Below, piece after piece: positions 8,184-17,317 of a stretch of DNA of 64,000 nt; within the stretch, counting starts at the first letter, position 1, and each line of letters begins with the position of its first letter. This DNA is from Flavobacterium antarcticum DSM 19726 (lineage in GTDB: Bacteria > Bacteroidota > Bacteroidia > Flavobacteriales > Flavobacteriaceae): NCBI RefSeq assembly GCF_000419685.1, contig NZ_ATTM01000003.1, positions 310,846 to 374,845 on the forward strand, given 5' to 3'. Below the pieces are notes generated by a model, which was not told the DNA's origin, searched no databases, and saw nothing but the letters and a program-made list of their open reading frames with translations. Position numbers and translations under genes: made by a program.

Positions 8184-9983
8184 TCAACCCATAGAAGTGT
8201 TGTAAAAGTCGTAAATTTTTTTGGCTTTTGAAACACCTATTACTTCGGATATTTCTTTTTCTGTAGCCAATTTCAAACGTGTCACTGATTTGAAGTGTAA
8301 AATCAAGGTTTGCATCGTTTTTTCGCCAATTCCAGGAATCGCTTCCATCGAAGAATTCAACGCACTTTTACTTCTTCTATCTCTGTGGTGTGTGATTCCA
8401 AAACGGTGTGCTTCATTTCGCAACATCTGAATTACTTTCAATGTTTCCGATTTTTTATCCAAGTACAAAGGCACTGAATCTCCTGGATAGAATAATTCTT
8501 CCAATCGTTTTGCTATACCAATAATCGCAATTTTTCCTCGTAATTCTAAAGCATCTAAACTTTTTAACGCCGAGGACAATTGCCCTTTTCCTCCGTCAAT
8601 GATGATTAGCTGTGGCAATGGTTCGCTTTCGTCTAAGAGTCGTTTGTACCTTCTATAAACCACTTCTTCCATCGAAGCGAAATCATCAGGTCCTACAACG
8701 GTTTTTATATTGAAATGGCGGTAATCTTTCTTACTTGGTTTTCCATCTTTAAAAACTACGCAAGCCGCCACCGGATTTGTTCCTTGAATATTCGAGTTGT
8801 CAAAACATTCAATATGCCGAGGTTCAACCGGAAGTCGCAAATCTTTCTTCATTTGTGCCATGATTCGGTTGGTGTGTCGGTCTGGATCTACAATTTGAAG
8901 TTGCTTCAACTGATCCATTCGGTAGAATTTAGCATTCCGAATTGAAAGTTCTAAAATCTGCTTTTTATCACCCAATTGCGGAACCGTAACTTTTACTTCT
9001 TCACCAACTTCAACCGGAAACGGAACGATAATTTCTCTTGATAAAAGCTTGAAACGTTCGCGTAATTCTACAATTGCTAATTCTAATAATTCTTCATCAG
9101 ATTCGTCCAATTTCTTTTTCAATTCCAATGTATGCGAACGAATAATGGAACCGTGTGCAATTTGAAGAAAATTCACATAAGCCGCACCTTCGTCCGAAAC
9201 AATCGAGAACACATCAATATTATTGATTTTGGGATTTGCCACCATCGAACGCGATTGGTAGTTTTCCAAGACTTCGATTTTTTCTTTTAATTTTTGAGCG
9301 GCTTCAAAATGCATTTCGGAAGCCAAATGCATCATTTTTTTCTTGAAATTTTTTAAACTTTCCTTGAAATTTCCTTTTAAAATTTCGCGAATGGCCTCCA
9401 CTTGTTCTTGGTAGTTTTCCAGTGATTCATGGCCTTCACAAGGTCCTTTACAATTTCCAATGTGGTATTCTAGACACACTTTAAACTTTCCACCTTCAAT
9501 GTTTTTTTGATTTAAATCATAATTACACGTTCGTAACGGATACAATTCCTTGATTAAACCCATAATCGTATGAACGGTTTTGAAACTCGTGTAAGGCCCA
9601 AAATAATCTGAACCGTCCTTTATCATTCGACGTGTTGAAAATATTCGCGAGAAAGGTTCATTTTTTATACAAATCCAAGGATAACTTTTATCATCCCGCA
9701 ACAAGACATTGTAACGCGGTTGGTATTTCTTAATTAAATTATTTTCAAGCAACAAAGCATCGGTTTCTGTAGGAACTACAATGTGTTTAATGGTTACAAT
9801 TTTCTTAACCAACACATTTGTCCGAGCCGTATCGTGGACTTTATTGAAGTAAGAAGAAACCCGTTTTCGCAGGTTTTTCGCCTTTCCAACGTATAAAATT
9901 TTTCCTTCCTTGTCGTAATATTGGTAAACACCCGGATTGTCGGGTAACGATTGAATTTGTAGATTTAATGCGGTTGAAACCAT
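8184..9983 (-). CDS. uvrC: Excinuclease ABC subunit C
   Basis: 599 residues, full length. UvrC makes both incisions in nucleotide excision repair with UvrA and UvrB. An N-terminal GIY-YIG nuclease (NPGVYQYYD, ILYVGKAKNLRKRV) makes the 3' cut, the UVR motif (about 210-240) contacts UvrB, the RNase H-like domain (IECFDNSNIQG) makes the 5' cut, and a C-terminal helix-hairpin-helix pair (IPGIGEKTMQTL, IGVSKAKKI) binds DNA. The start gives the usual short N-terminus, but a -7 box lies only 4 bases upstream of the ATG, suggesting an almost leaderless message. Confidence 0.97.
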   Translation of the reverse strand: MVSTALNLQIQSLPDNPGVYQYYDKEGKILYVGKAKNLRKRVSSYFNKVHDTARTNVLVKKIVTIKHIVVPTETDALLLENNLIKKYQPRYNVLLRDDKSYPWICIKNEPFSRIFSTRRMIKDGSDYFGPYTSFKTVHTIMGLIKELYPLRTCNYDLNQKNIEGGKFKVCLEYHIGNCKGPCEGHESLENYQEQVEAIREILKGNFKESLKNFKKKMMHLASEMHFEAAQKLKEKIEVLENYQSRSMVANPKINNIDVFSIVSDEGAAYVNFLQIAHGSIIRSHTLELKKKLDESDEELLELAIVELRERFKLLSREIIVPFPVEVGEEVKVTVPQLGDKKQILELSIRNAKFYRMDQLKQLQIVDPDRHTNRIMAQMKKDLRLPVEPRHIECFDNSNIQGTNPVAACVVFKDGKPSKKDYRHFNIKTVVGPDDFASMEEVVYRRYKRLLDESEPLPQLIIIDGGKGQLSSALKSLDALELRGKIAIIGIAKRLEELFYPGDSVPLYLDKKSETLKVIQMLRNEAHRFGITHHRDRRSKSALNSSMEAIPGIGEKTMQTLILHFKSVTRLKLATEKEISEVIGVSKAKKIYDFYNTSMG

Positions 9984-9987
9984 TTTA

Positions 9988-9995
9988 CAAAGTTA
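9988..9995 (-). promoter_or_regulatory. -7 box TAACTTTG immediately before uvrC
   Basis: Exact TAnnTTTG match on the minus strand ending 4 bases before the uvrC ATG. If real, transcription would begin at or just after the start codon. Confidence 0.4.
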
Positions 9996-10071
9996 GTAAA
10001 ATTTGTAAAGAAGCACGATTTTCGAAATAACATCCGTGAGAATTTAACTACTTTTATATCTTTACTATCTT

Positions 10072-11070
10072 ATGAAAAATATAAAACCACTCGTCATTCT
10101 AAACGAAACCATTTTGCCTGGTGAAAAAAGAACCATTTACATGGAAATTGCAAAACTTCACACGGCAACCAAACTTAAAATTCCAGTAATAATTGAACGG
10201 GCAAAATTAGACGGACCGACCGTTTTATTTTCAGCAGGAATTCACGGCGATGAAATTAATGGTGTCGAAATCGTGAGAAGTATTATCGTTCAGACAATCA
10301 ATAAACCTTTACGAGGAACAATTATCTGTATTCCCGTTATCAATATTTTTAGCTTCGTCAATAAATCAAGGGAATTTCCGGACGGACGAGATTTGAATCG
10401 TGTGTTTCCGGGAAGTAAAAAGGGCTCTTTAGCTTCTCAATTTGCGTATCATTTGATAAAAGACATCATTCCGCATATTGATTATGCAGTCGATTTTCAC
10501 GCCGGTGGCGCGAGTCGGTTTAATGCAGCTCAAATTAGAATCGCACCACATAATGAAGAATTAAAGAAATTAGCAGATGTTTTTTCCGCCCCTTTTACAT
10601 TGTATTCTAAAAATATAGCCGGCACATTTAGAAATGCTTGTGAAAAAAGGAATGTGAAAATGTTGCTTTTTGAAGGCGGAAAATCATTAGATATCAACGA
10701 CGAAATTGCAGAACAAGGTGTAAACGGTGCTAAAAGATTGTTGGCTTATTTAAACATGCTTTCGCCAAATCAAAAACTCACCAACGAAACAGATCCTTCG
10801 ATTTACATTTCAAGATCGTCCTGGGTTCGGGCAAAACGTTCGGGATTATTTCACGATTACAATAAAATAGGCTGTTACGTCAAAAAAGGATTTGTATTGG
10901 GAACCATAACAGATCCTTTTGGCAAATTCGAGCAAAAAGTAAAAGCGCCAAACGACGGATATATTATTAATGCCAATCACGCGCCAATTGTGTATCAAGG
11001 CGACGCGATTTACCATATTTCAAATGAATTAGGACACCATGACCAAGAAAGAAGCGAGAATCAAATATAA
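10072..11070 (+). CDS. Succinylglutamate desuccinylase/aspartoacylase family metallohydrolase
   Basis: 332 residues, an M14-like zinc carboxypeptidase fold. Zinc ligands are visible in GIHGDEINGVE (His and Glu) and DFHAGG (His), with the substrate-binding RDLNRVFPG between them. Family members remove acyl groups from N-acyl amino acids (AstE, aspartoacylase) or related amides; the exact substrate cannot be read from the sequence, and no arginine-succinylation genes are nearby. The C-terminal part is the beta-rich domain of the family. Its end overlaps the start of the 5-formyl-THF cyclo-ligase gene by 32 bases, so the two are translationally coupled. A near-consensus TATCTTTA precedes the start. 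Confidence 0.88.
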   Translation: MKNIKPLVILNETILPGEKRTIYMEIAKLHTATKLKIPVIIERAKLDGPTVLFSAGIHGDEINGVEIVRSIIVQTINKPLRGTIICIPVINIFSFVNKSREFPDGRDLNRVFPGSKKGSLASQFAYHLIKDIIPHIDYAVDFHAGGASRFNAAQIRIAPHNEELKKLADVFSAPFTLYSKNIAGTFRNACEKRNVKMLLFEGGKSLDINDEIAEQGVNGAKRLLAYLNMLSPNQKLTNETDPSIYISRSSWVRAKRSGLFHDYNKIGCYVKKGFVLGTITDPFGKFEQKVKAPNDGYIINANHAPIVYQGDAIYHISNELGHHDQERSENQI

Positions 11071-11602
11071 GCATTTACGGAGTGAACTATCGATTGAAGA
11101 ACGCGACGAGAAAAGTTGTGCGATTGCAAATGAATTATTGAAATTACCCATTTGGGACAAACAATACTTTCATGTTTTTCTTTCCATAACGGAACATTTT
11201 GAAGTGGATACCGAATATATTCTGCACATTTTAGCCGGAAAAGACAAAGAAATTTTGATTTCAAAAAGTGATTTTGAATCGCGAAAAATGATTCATTACC
11301 TTTTGACGGACGGAACTAAAATCAAGAAAAACGAATATAATATTCCCGAACCGGTAGATGGAATTGAAGTACCCGATTCAAAAATTGATGTGGTTTTTGT
11401 ACCTCTATTGGCTTTTGATGAAAAAGGACATCGTGTGGGTTATGGAAAAGGATTTTACGACCGTTTTTTGTCGCATTGCAAAACAGATGTAATTACAGTT
11501 GGTCTTTCCTTTTTTGAAGCCGAAAAAGGAATTTCAGATTTACACGAAAATGATTTCGCATTAAATTATTGCGTTACACCTTCAAAAACATATTATTTTT
11601 AG
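11039..11602 (+). CDS. 5-formyltetrahydrofolate cyclo-ligase
   Basis: 187 residues, the normal length. The enzyme uses ATP to convert 5-formyl-THF to 5,10-methenyl-THF, returning stored folate to one-carbon metabolism. The signature loop VGYGKGFYDRFL near residue 140 binds ATP/phosphate, preceded by the conserved VPLLAFDEKGHR, and the N-terminus has the helical KKEARIKYKHLR pattern. It begins inside the preceding deacylase gene (32-base overlap) and its stop overlaps the convergent lspA stop by 4 bases. Confidence 0.93.
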   Translation: MTKKEARIKYKHLRSELSIEERDEKSCAIANELLKLPIWDKQYFHVFLSITEHFEVDTEYILHILAGKDKEILISKSDFESRKMIHYLLTDGTKIKKNEYNIPEPVDGIEVPDSKIDVVFVPLLAFDEKGHRVGYGKGFYDRFLSHCKTDVITVGLSFFEAEKGISDLHENDFALNYCVTPSKTYYF

Positions 11603-12210
11603 TTTTTTTCGTGACTGAATGCTTTTTTATTAAAAACAATTAAAATTCCAACTCCTGTAGAAATTGCCATATCGGCAACGTTGAAAATAGCATTGAAAAA
11701 TGTAAAGCGTTGTCCACCCCAAATAGGCAACCAATCAGGCCATGTTGCATTTTCAATGATGGGAAAGTAAAACATATCCACTACTTTTCCGTGAAATAAA
11801 GTACCATAAGGATTATCGGAAAATAAAGTGGCTACTTGACCGTGACTGTCGTCAAAAATAATTCCGTAGAAAACCGAGTCGACAATATTTCCAAAAGCTC
11901 CGGTTAAAATCAAAGCAATCGCAACTACTAAATAATTGGACGCCTGTTTTTTTACTGAATCTTGCATCCAATATGCAATTCCACCCACAGCTAAAATGCG
12001 GAATAAAGTCAAAAATAGTTTTCCGTAAGCTCCAGGAAGTTCAACACCCCAAGCCATTCCTTCATTTTCAATAAAAAAGATCTGAAACCAATTTTGTCCC
12101 ATCACTTTAATTCGCTCTTCAATAATAAAGTGCGTTTTGATGTAAATTTTGGAAACTTGGTCGATAACTAATAAAAGTATCACCAATAAATAGGCTTTCT
12201 TTAAGGTCAT
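11599..12210 (-). CDS. lspA: Lipoprotein signal peptidase (signal peptidase II)
   Basis: 203 residues with four membrane helices, slightly longer than the proteobacterial enzyme because of an extra loop. It cleaves lipoprotein signal peptides at the lipid-modified cysteine. The catalytic aspartates are D111 in GAFGNIVD and D180 in FNAIFNVAD. Several predicted lipoproteins in this window (OmpA protein, DUF4292 protein, SprE) would be substrates. It follows the DksA-like gene, but a strong terminator (12251-12273) and its own -7 box (12229-12236) lie between, so it appears to be transcribed independently of ileS-dksA. Confidence 0.96.
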   Translation of the reverse strand: MTLKKAYLLVILLLVIDQVSKIYIKTHFIIEERIKVMGQNWFQIFFIENEGMAWGVELPGAYGKLFLTLFRILAVGGIAYWMQDSVKKQASNYLVVAIALILTGAFGNIVDSVFYGIIFDDSHGQVATLFSDNPYGTLFHGKVVDMFYFPIIENATWPDWLPIWGGQRFTFFNAIFNVADMAISTGVGILIVFNKKAFSHEKN

Positions 12211-12228
12211 TCTTTAAATTTTGAATTG

Positions 12229-12236
12229 CAAAAATA
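12229..12236 (-). promoter_or_regulatory. -7 box TATTTTTG of lspA
   Basis: Exact TAnnTTTG match 18 bases before the lspA start and just beyond the upstream terminator, which is what an independent lspA promoter would look like. Confidence 0.55.
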
Positions 12237-12250
12237 GCAATTTTATTCAT

Positions 12251-12273
12251 AAAAAACGCCCCTTTCGGAGCGT
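12251..12273 (-). terminator. Rho-independent terminator after the DksA-like gene
   Basis: On the minus strand ACGCTCC, loop GAAA, then GGGGCGT followed by a T-run; one mismatch in a 7-bp GC-rich stem. Confidence 0.8.
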
Positions 12274-12298
12274 CAATCTTTGGTGTTTTCTCTTGATA

Positions 12299-12679
12299 TT
12301 ATCGCTGTGCATTTTTAGCTTCGATACTCATTGTAGCGTGAGGAACGATTTTTAATCGGTCTTTGCTAATCAACTTTCCTGTTACTTTACACAAGCCATA
12401 CGTTTTGTTTTCTACCCTGAAAAGCGCGTTTTTTAAATCGCGTAAAAACTTCTCTTGACGAATAGCCAGTTGCGAATTTGCTTCTTTTGACATTGTTTCA
12501 CTTCCTTCTTCGAAAGCTTTAAATGTAGGCGAAGTATCGTCCGTACCGTTATTCAAATCGTTCATGTAAGCACTTTTGATTAAATCTAAATCGTTTTGTG
12601 CTTTGTTAATTTTATTTACGATAATTTCTTTAAACTCTGCTAAATCAGCGTCAGAGTATCGTGTTGCTTCATCTACCAT
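12299..12679 (-). CDS. TraR/DksA family regulator lacking the zinc-finger cysteines
   Basis: 126 residues. The N-terminal half is a long helical hairpin (coiled coil) like that of DksA, which enters the RNA polymerase secondary channel. The C-terminal globular part follows the family pattern (YGLCKVTGKLISKDRLKIVP, then HATMSIEAK), but of the four zinc-binding cysteines only one remains (C in YGLCKVTG), so zinc is not expected to be bound. Cysteine-poor DksA-like proteins are known in other bacteria. It follows ileS by 7 bases and so is probably co-transcribed with it. Regulation of rRNA or stress genes is inferred from the family only. Confidence 0.88.
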   Translation of the reverse strand: MVDEATRYSDADLAEFKEIIVNKINKAQNDLDLIKSAYMNDLNNGTDDTSPTFKAFEEGSETMSKEANSQLAIRQEKFLRDLKNALFRVENKTYGLCKVTGKLISKDRLKIVPHATMSIEAKNAQR

Positions 12680-12686
12680 GTTGGGG

Positions 12687-15600
12687 CTATTTTGTAATTG
12701 TTAGTACTGTTTTAATATCGTCAAACTCAATTAACGTTCCATTTTCTAGTTGTTCTGTAAATAGTAATTCCTTGGTTAGCGTTTCCGACTTAATATACGT
12801 TTCATTTTCGCTTACGGCTTTCTCTAAAGCTTCATTTTTTTGCAAATGAACAATAATTTTATCAGTTACCTCAAATCCGGAGTCTTTTCTCAAGTTCTGA
12901 ATTCTATTTACTAATTCTCTTGCGATTCCTTCGTTTCTCAACTCTTCAGTCAGTGTGATGTCAAGCGCCACGGTAATTGTTCCCGAATTTGCTACTAACC
13001 AACCTTCAATATCTTGAGAACTAATTTCAACGTCTTCCTTGGTTAAAGTTATACTATTTCCGGATAAGTCAATAACTAATAATCCATTTCTGTCCAATTC
13101 ATTGATTTTCTCTTGCGAAAAATCTTGTATCTTTTTGGAAATCAATCCCATATCTTTTCCAAAGCGTGGTCCTAATGTCTTGAAATTAGGTTTAATTTGC
13201 TTCACTAAAATACCCGAAGCATCGTCTAATAATTCAATTTCTTTCACGTTAACTTCGGCTTTTATTAGGTCAGAAATCGCTTCAATTTCAGCTCTAAAAT
13301 CGTCGTTAAGTACCGGAATCATTATCTTTTGTAACGGTTGGCGTACCTTAATCATTTCCTTTTTTCGAAGTGATAAAACAAGCGACGAAATCGTCTGTGC
13401 TTTACTCATTTTGCTTTCTAACGACTTATCAACAAAGTTTTCAACGTATTTTGGAAATTCAGCCAAATGTACACTTTCAAATTTCTCTGTAAATGTTGCC
13501 TGCGTTAAATCACGGTAAAGTTTGTCCATAAAGAATGGTGCGATTGGTGCTCCAAGTTTCGAAATGGTCAATAAACACGTATATAAAGTTTGGTAAGCAG
13601 CAATTTTATCTTCGGCATATTCGCCTTTCCAGAAACGTCTTCTACACAAACGAACGTACCAGTTGCTTAAATTTTCTTGTACAAAATCTGAAATTGCTCG
13701 AGCGGCTTTTGTAGGTTCATAATCTGCATAAGCGTCGTCAACGGTTTTTATCAAAGTATGCAGTTCGGATAAAATCCAACGGTCAATTTCAGGACGTTTC
13801 TCTAAAGGAACTTCCGCTTCTGAATACGTGAAGTTATCAATATTGGCATACAAACTAAAAAATGAATAGGTGTTGTAAAGTGTTCCAAAGAATTTTCTTC
13901 GCACTTCCGCAATTCCTTCCAAATCAAATTTCAAGTTGTCCCAAGGGTTTGCATTTGAAATCATGTACCATCGCGTCGCATCTGGACCGTATTCCTTTAA
14001 AGTTTCAAAAGGGTCGGCTGCATTTCCAAGACGTTTTGACATTTTCTGTCCGTTTTTGTCTAAAACTAAACCGTTTGAAACTACATTTTTGTACGCTACT
14101 TTATCAAAAACTAAAGTGGCAATGGCGTGTAAAGTGTAAAACCATCCACGAGTTTGGTCAACTCCTTCTGCGATAAAATCAGCAGGGAAGTCTTTATTTT
14201 CGTCAATTTTATCTTTGTTTTCAAATGGATAATGCCATTGTGCATAAGGCATTGAACCTGAATCAAACCAAACATCAATCAAATCACTTTCGCGTTTCAT
14301 TGGTTTTCCTGAAGCCGAAACTAATGTAATTTCGTCCACAATGTTTTTATGCAAGTCAACTAAATCATAGTTTTCATCGCTCATATTTCCAATTTCGAAT
14401 CCTTTGAACGGATTTTCTTTTTGGAAACCAGCTTCGATTGATTTCTCGATTTCGTTGTACAATTCTTCTACAGAACCAACCAAGATTTCTTCGGTTCCTT
14501 CTTCGTTTCTCCAAATTGGCAATGGAATTCCCCAATATCTTGAACGCGATAAATTCCAGTCGTTGGCATTTTTCAACCAATTTCCAAAACGTCCTTCACC
14601 AGTTGCTTTTGGTTTCCAGTTGATGGTTTCGTTTAAATCAAACATTCTATCCTTGATTTCAGTCACTTTGATGAACCAAGAATCCAATGGATAATATAAA
14701 ATCGGTTTGTCTGTTCTCCAGCAATGTGGATAACTGTGGACGTATTTTTCAACCTTAAAGGCTTTGTTTTCTTCTTTTAATTGAATGGCAATTTCAACAT
14801 CAGCCGAACGTTCAGGAGCTTCGCCGTCGTTGTAATATTCGTTCTTCACATATTTACCCGAATAATCACCCAAACCTTGAATGAATTTTCCTTGTAAATC
14901 TACTAACGGAACCAAATTATCATTAGCATCCAACACCAACATTGGTGGAATTTCAGGCGTTGCTTCTTTCGCGACTTTCGCATCATCAGCACCAAATGTT
15001 GGCGCCGTATGCACGATTCCGGTTCCATCTTCCGTTGTTACGAAATCACCTGAAATGATTCTAAATGCGTTTTCAGCATTTTCGTGTGGCAAAGCCAATT
15101 TCATTAGTTGTTCGTATTTGATACCCACTAAATCAGCTCCTTTGAATTCAGTAAGTACTTTGAAAGGAATTTTTTTGTCTCCTTCTTTGAAATTTTCGAA
15201 ATTACTTTCTTCTGTAGAAGCAAAGAAATTTTTATTGAATTGTTTACCCACTAAATTTTTAGCCAAAACCACTTTCGCAGGACGAAACGTATATTGATTG
15301 AAAGTCTCCACTAAAACATAGTCGATTCTTGGGCCAACCGTTAAGGCGGTATTTGAGGGCAAAGTCCACGGTGTTGTAGTCCAAGCCATGAAATGTACTT
15401 CGCCAAAACCTTGTAAAAATTCAGGTAATGTTTCTTGAATTGCTTTGAATTGCGCCACAACCGTCGTGTCCGTTACATCTCTGTAACTTCCCGGCTGATT
15501 GACTTCATGCGAAGATAAACCTGTTCCTGCTTTTGGTGAATAAGGTTGGATGGTGTAACCTTTGTATAACAAATCTTTGTTATAAATTTGTTTTAACAAC

Positions 15601-16088
15601 CACCAAACCGTTTCCATATATTTAGGTTTGTAAGTCACATACGGATCTTCCATATCAACCCAATATCCCATTTTTTCTGTCAAATCGTTCCAAACATCTG
15701 TGTAACGCATCACCGTTTTCTTACACGCTTCGTTGTATTCTGAAACCGATATCGTTTTTCCGATGTCTTCTTTGGTGATTCCCAATTCTTTTTCAGTTCC
15801 CAATTCTACCGGCAAACCGTGTGTATCCCAACCCGCCTTGCGTTTTACTTGAAAACCTTTTTGAGTTTTATAACGACAAAAAATATCTTTAATCGCTCGT
15901 GCCATTACGTGGTGAATTCCCGGAAGTCCATTTGCCGAAGGTGGTCCTTCAAAAAATACGTACGGTTTATTTCCTTCACGTGAAGTGACAGATTGCTCGA
16001 AGATGTTGTTTTTTTTCCAGAAATCAAGCACTTCAGATGCAACTGTTGGCAAGTCAAGTCCTTTATATTCAGTAAATTTTGTACTCAT
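12687..16088 (-). CDS. ileS: Isoleucyl-tRNA synthetase (large, class-2-like)
   Basis: 1133 residues, longer than the roughly 930-residue common bacterial type. It charges tRNA-Ile. The Rossmann domain begins with the HIGH-equivalent SANGLPGIHHVMAR (about 51-64); the editing domain follows; the second signature is GQKMSKRLGNAADP; then come the anticodon-binding helices (NLSNWYVRLCRRRFWKG) and a long C-terminal extension. The GLPGIHH variant of HIGH and the length resemble the IleS2/eukaryotic-like group, some members of which are naturally mupirocin-tolerant; that property is inference. The DksA-like gene follows by 7 bases. Confidence 0.97.
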   Translation of the reverse strand: MSTKFTEYKGLDLPTVASEVLDFWKKNNIFEQSVTSREGNKPYVFFEGPPSANGLPGIHHVMARAIKDIFCRYKTQKGFQVKRKAGWDTHGLPVELGTEKELGITKEDIGKTISVSEYNEACKKTVMRYTDVWNDLTEKMGYWVDMEDPYVTYKPKYMETVWWLLKQIYNKDLLYKGYTIQPYSPKAGTGLSSHEVNQPGSYRDVTDTTVVAQFKAIQETLPEFLQGFGEVHFMAWTTTPWTLPSNTALTVGPRIDYVLVETFNQYTFRPAKVVLAKNLVGKQFNKNFFASTEESNFENFKEGDKKIPFKVLTEFKGADLVGIKYEQLMKLALPHENAENAFRIISGDFVTTEDGTGIVHTAPTFGADDAKVAKEATPEIPPMLVLDANDNLVPLVDLQGKFIQGLGDYSGKYVKNEYYNDGEAPERSADVEIAIQLKEENKAFKVEKYVHSYPHCWRTDKPILYYPLDSWFIKVTEIKDRMFDLNETINWKPKATGEGRFGNWLKNANDWNLSRSRYWGIPLPIWRNEEGTEEILVGSVEELYNEIEKSIEAGFQKENPFKGFEIGNMSDENYDLVDLHKNIVDEITLVSASGKPMKRESDLIDVWFDSGSMPYAQWHYPFENKDKIDENKDFPADFIAEGVDQTRGWFYTLHAIATLVFDKVAYKNVVSNGLVLDKNGQKMSKRLGNAADPFETLKEYGPDATRWYMISNANPWDNLKFDLEGIAEVRRKFFGTLYNTYSFFSLYANIDNFTYSEAEVPLEKRPEIDRWILSELHTLIKTVDDAYADYEPTKAARAISDFVQENLSNWYVRLCRRRFWKGEYAEDKIAAYQTLYTCLLTISKLGAPIAPFFMDKLYRDLTQATFTEKFESVHLAEFPKYVENFVDKSLESKMSKAQTISSLVLSLRKKEMIKVRQPLQKIMIPVLNDDFRAEIEAISDLIKAEVNVKEIELLDDASGILVKQIKPNFKTLGPRFGKDMGLISKKIQDFSQEKINELDRNGLLVIDLSGNSITLTKEDVEISSQDIEGWLVANSGTITVALDITLTEELRNEGIARELVNRIQNLRKDSGFEVTDKIIVHLQKNEALEKAVSENETYIKSETLTKELLFTEQLENGTLIEFDDIKTVLTITK

Positions 16089-16130
16089 TTTGTCGTTTTC
16101 TTAAATCAGATGCGAAAGTAAGAAATAGTT

Positions 16131-16162
16131 ATGAATTATGAATTATGAATTATGAATTATGA
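16131..16162. repeat. Short tandem repeat, unit ATGAATT x about 4.5
   Basis: Four perfect 7-base units and a partial fifth, 40 bases upstream of ileS at the edge of the DUF262 island. A possible slippage site; no coding meaning is apparent. Confidence 0.9.
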
Positions 16163-16323
16163 GGATGACTTCTTGAGGTTGAAATAAGGAGTTATGCTAG
16201 AGATAAAAACGATTTACGATAAGTCTTATAGTTGTTTAAGGGAAGTAATCGGTTTAGTTTAAAATGTGTTTTAATGTTCCTTCTACGAAAGCAACGAGCC
16301 ATGGCTGTTAGCAACTAGTAATT

Positions 16324-17316
16324 TTATAAAATTTCTTGATTAATAAATTCGCTTCTCCTAACTCTTGATGTTCGGCTATTAGTTCCAGCATACATACTTG
16401 CGTAATATTTTGCATATTTATTCGCTTCTTTATCTTCGTTTTTATGACTTATTATATTCTGCTCTTCTGTTATTAAAATATCAATTTTATTTTTTATAGA
16501 AGTTTTTGAAAAGCAAAATTCACAAACCAAAGTGTAAAAGTTAGATTTTCTAAACCAAATTGAATCTAGTGGAAGTTCACTATCTAAAATATCAATTATT
16601 GTCTTAGAAACCAAATCACGCTTTTCCTCATAATTGGGATATTCATCGTTGTATTTTGATATATAACTTTCCACCATAGAATCTTGAGTGAAGTAACCCC
16701 CTTCTTCTAAAGTAGACATAACTAATAAAATAAAATGTAAATCAGCCATTCTAGTTAATTCACTTTCGCTAAAAATGGGAACTTTATGTTCAGCTTTACT
16801 AATTATTTCTAAAATTTCTTTTGCACAAGAAATAAATTCTCCGTTATATATTGCATTGTTAATCTCGATAGCAGTAAGTGTGAAATTAGTTGAGTTTATC
16901 CTTTTGAAAATTTCAATAATTATATCAGATGGAACATCTTTTAAATCTCTTACAGTGACATCATAATTAAGAAAATCTTTCTGATTATCATCTCCCAAAT
17001 TTGCAAATTTTGGGATTGTTTTTTCGAAAGTATCAGTACCTTCAATATATCTTTGAATTGTTGTTAAGCGCTGTTGACCATCCACTACAACATTTTGTGT
17101 AGCTAAAGTGGTTAAATCAATTCCTTTTTGACTAATGTAAATTTCCGGAAATGGAAATCCATCAAGAATTGTTTTGATAAAATTCTCCATATGTGATGGC
17201 GTCCAAACAAATTCTCTTTGAAAATCTGGTTGTAGAATTAATTCTTTACGTTGAATTTTTCCTATTAAATCTGAAATTGATTTTTTATCTGGTTGCGCTG
17301 GTATTTGCTTTGCCAT
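16324..17316 (-). CDS. DUF262 domain protein (ParB/Srx-like, DGQQR motif)
   Basis: 330 residues. The N-terminal DUF262 domain has FQREFVW (32-38) and VVDGQQRLTTIQRY with D79-G80-Q81-Q82-R83, the nucleotide-binding/hydrolysing motif shared with the GmrS half of type IV restriction enzymes and with other defence proteins. There is no DUF1524 HNH domain (no H-x-x-P...H-N-H type motif), so it is not a complete GmrSD. The C-terminal half is helical and unassigned. It starts one base after the stop of a nucleotidyltransferase-fold gene, so the two are almost certainly co-translated. AT content is high and the flanks hold no housekeeping genes. I infer an accessory, possibly anti-phage, module. Confidence 0.85.
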   Translation of the reverse strand: MAKQIPAQPDKKSISDLIGKIQRKELILQPDFQREFVWTPSHMENFIKTILDGFPFPEIYISQKGIDLTTLATQNVVVDGQQRLTTIQRYIEGTDTFEKTIPKFANLGDDNQKDFLNYDVTVRDLKDVPSDIIIEIFKRINSTNFTLTAIEINNAIYNGEFISCAKEILEIISKAEHKVPIFSESELTRMADLHFILLVMSTLEEGGYFTQDSMVESYISKYNDEYPNYEEKRDLVSKTIIDILDSELPLDSIWFRKSNFYTLVCEFCFSKTSIKNKIDILITEEQNIISHKNEDKEANKYAKYYASMYAGTNSRTSRVRRSEFINQEIL

Positions 17317-17317
17317 T

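Noticed and set aside
13039..13518. 159-codon open frame antisense to ileS
   Set aside because: Shadow of the IleRS C-terminal region; no recognisable domain and no upstream promoter.
16131..16162. CRISPR-like repeats
   Set aside because: The units are 7 bases and directly contiguous, with no spacers.
16324..17316. A complete GmrSD (type IV restriction) enzyme
   Set aside because: DUF262 is present but no DUF1524/HNH motif is found in this gene or its neighbour.
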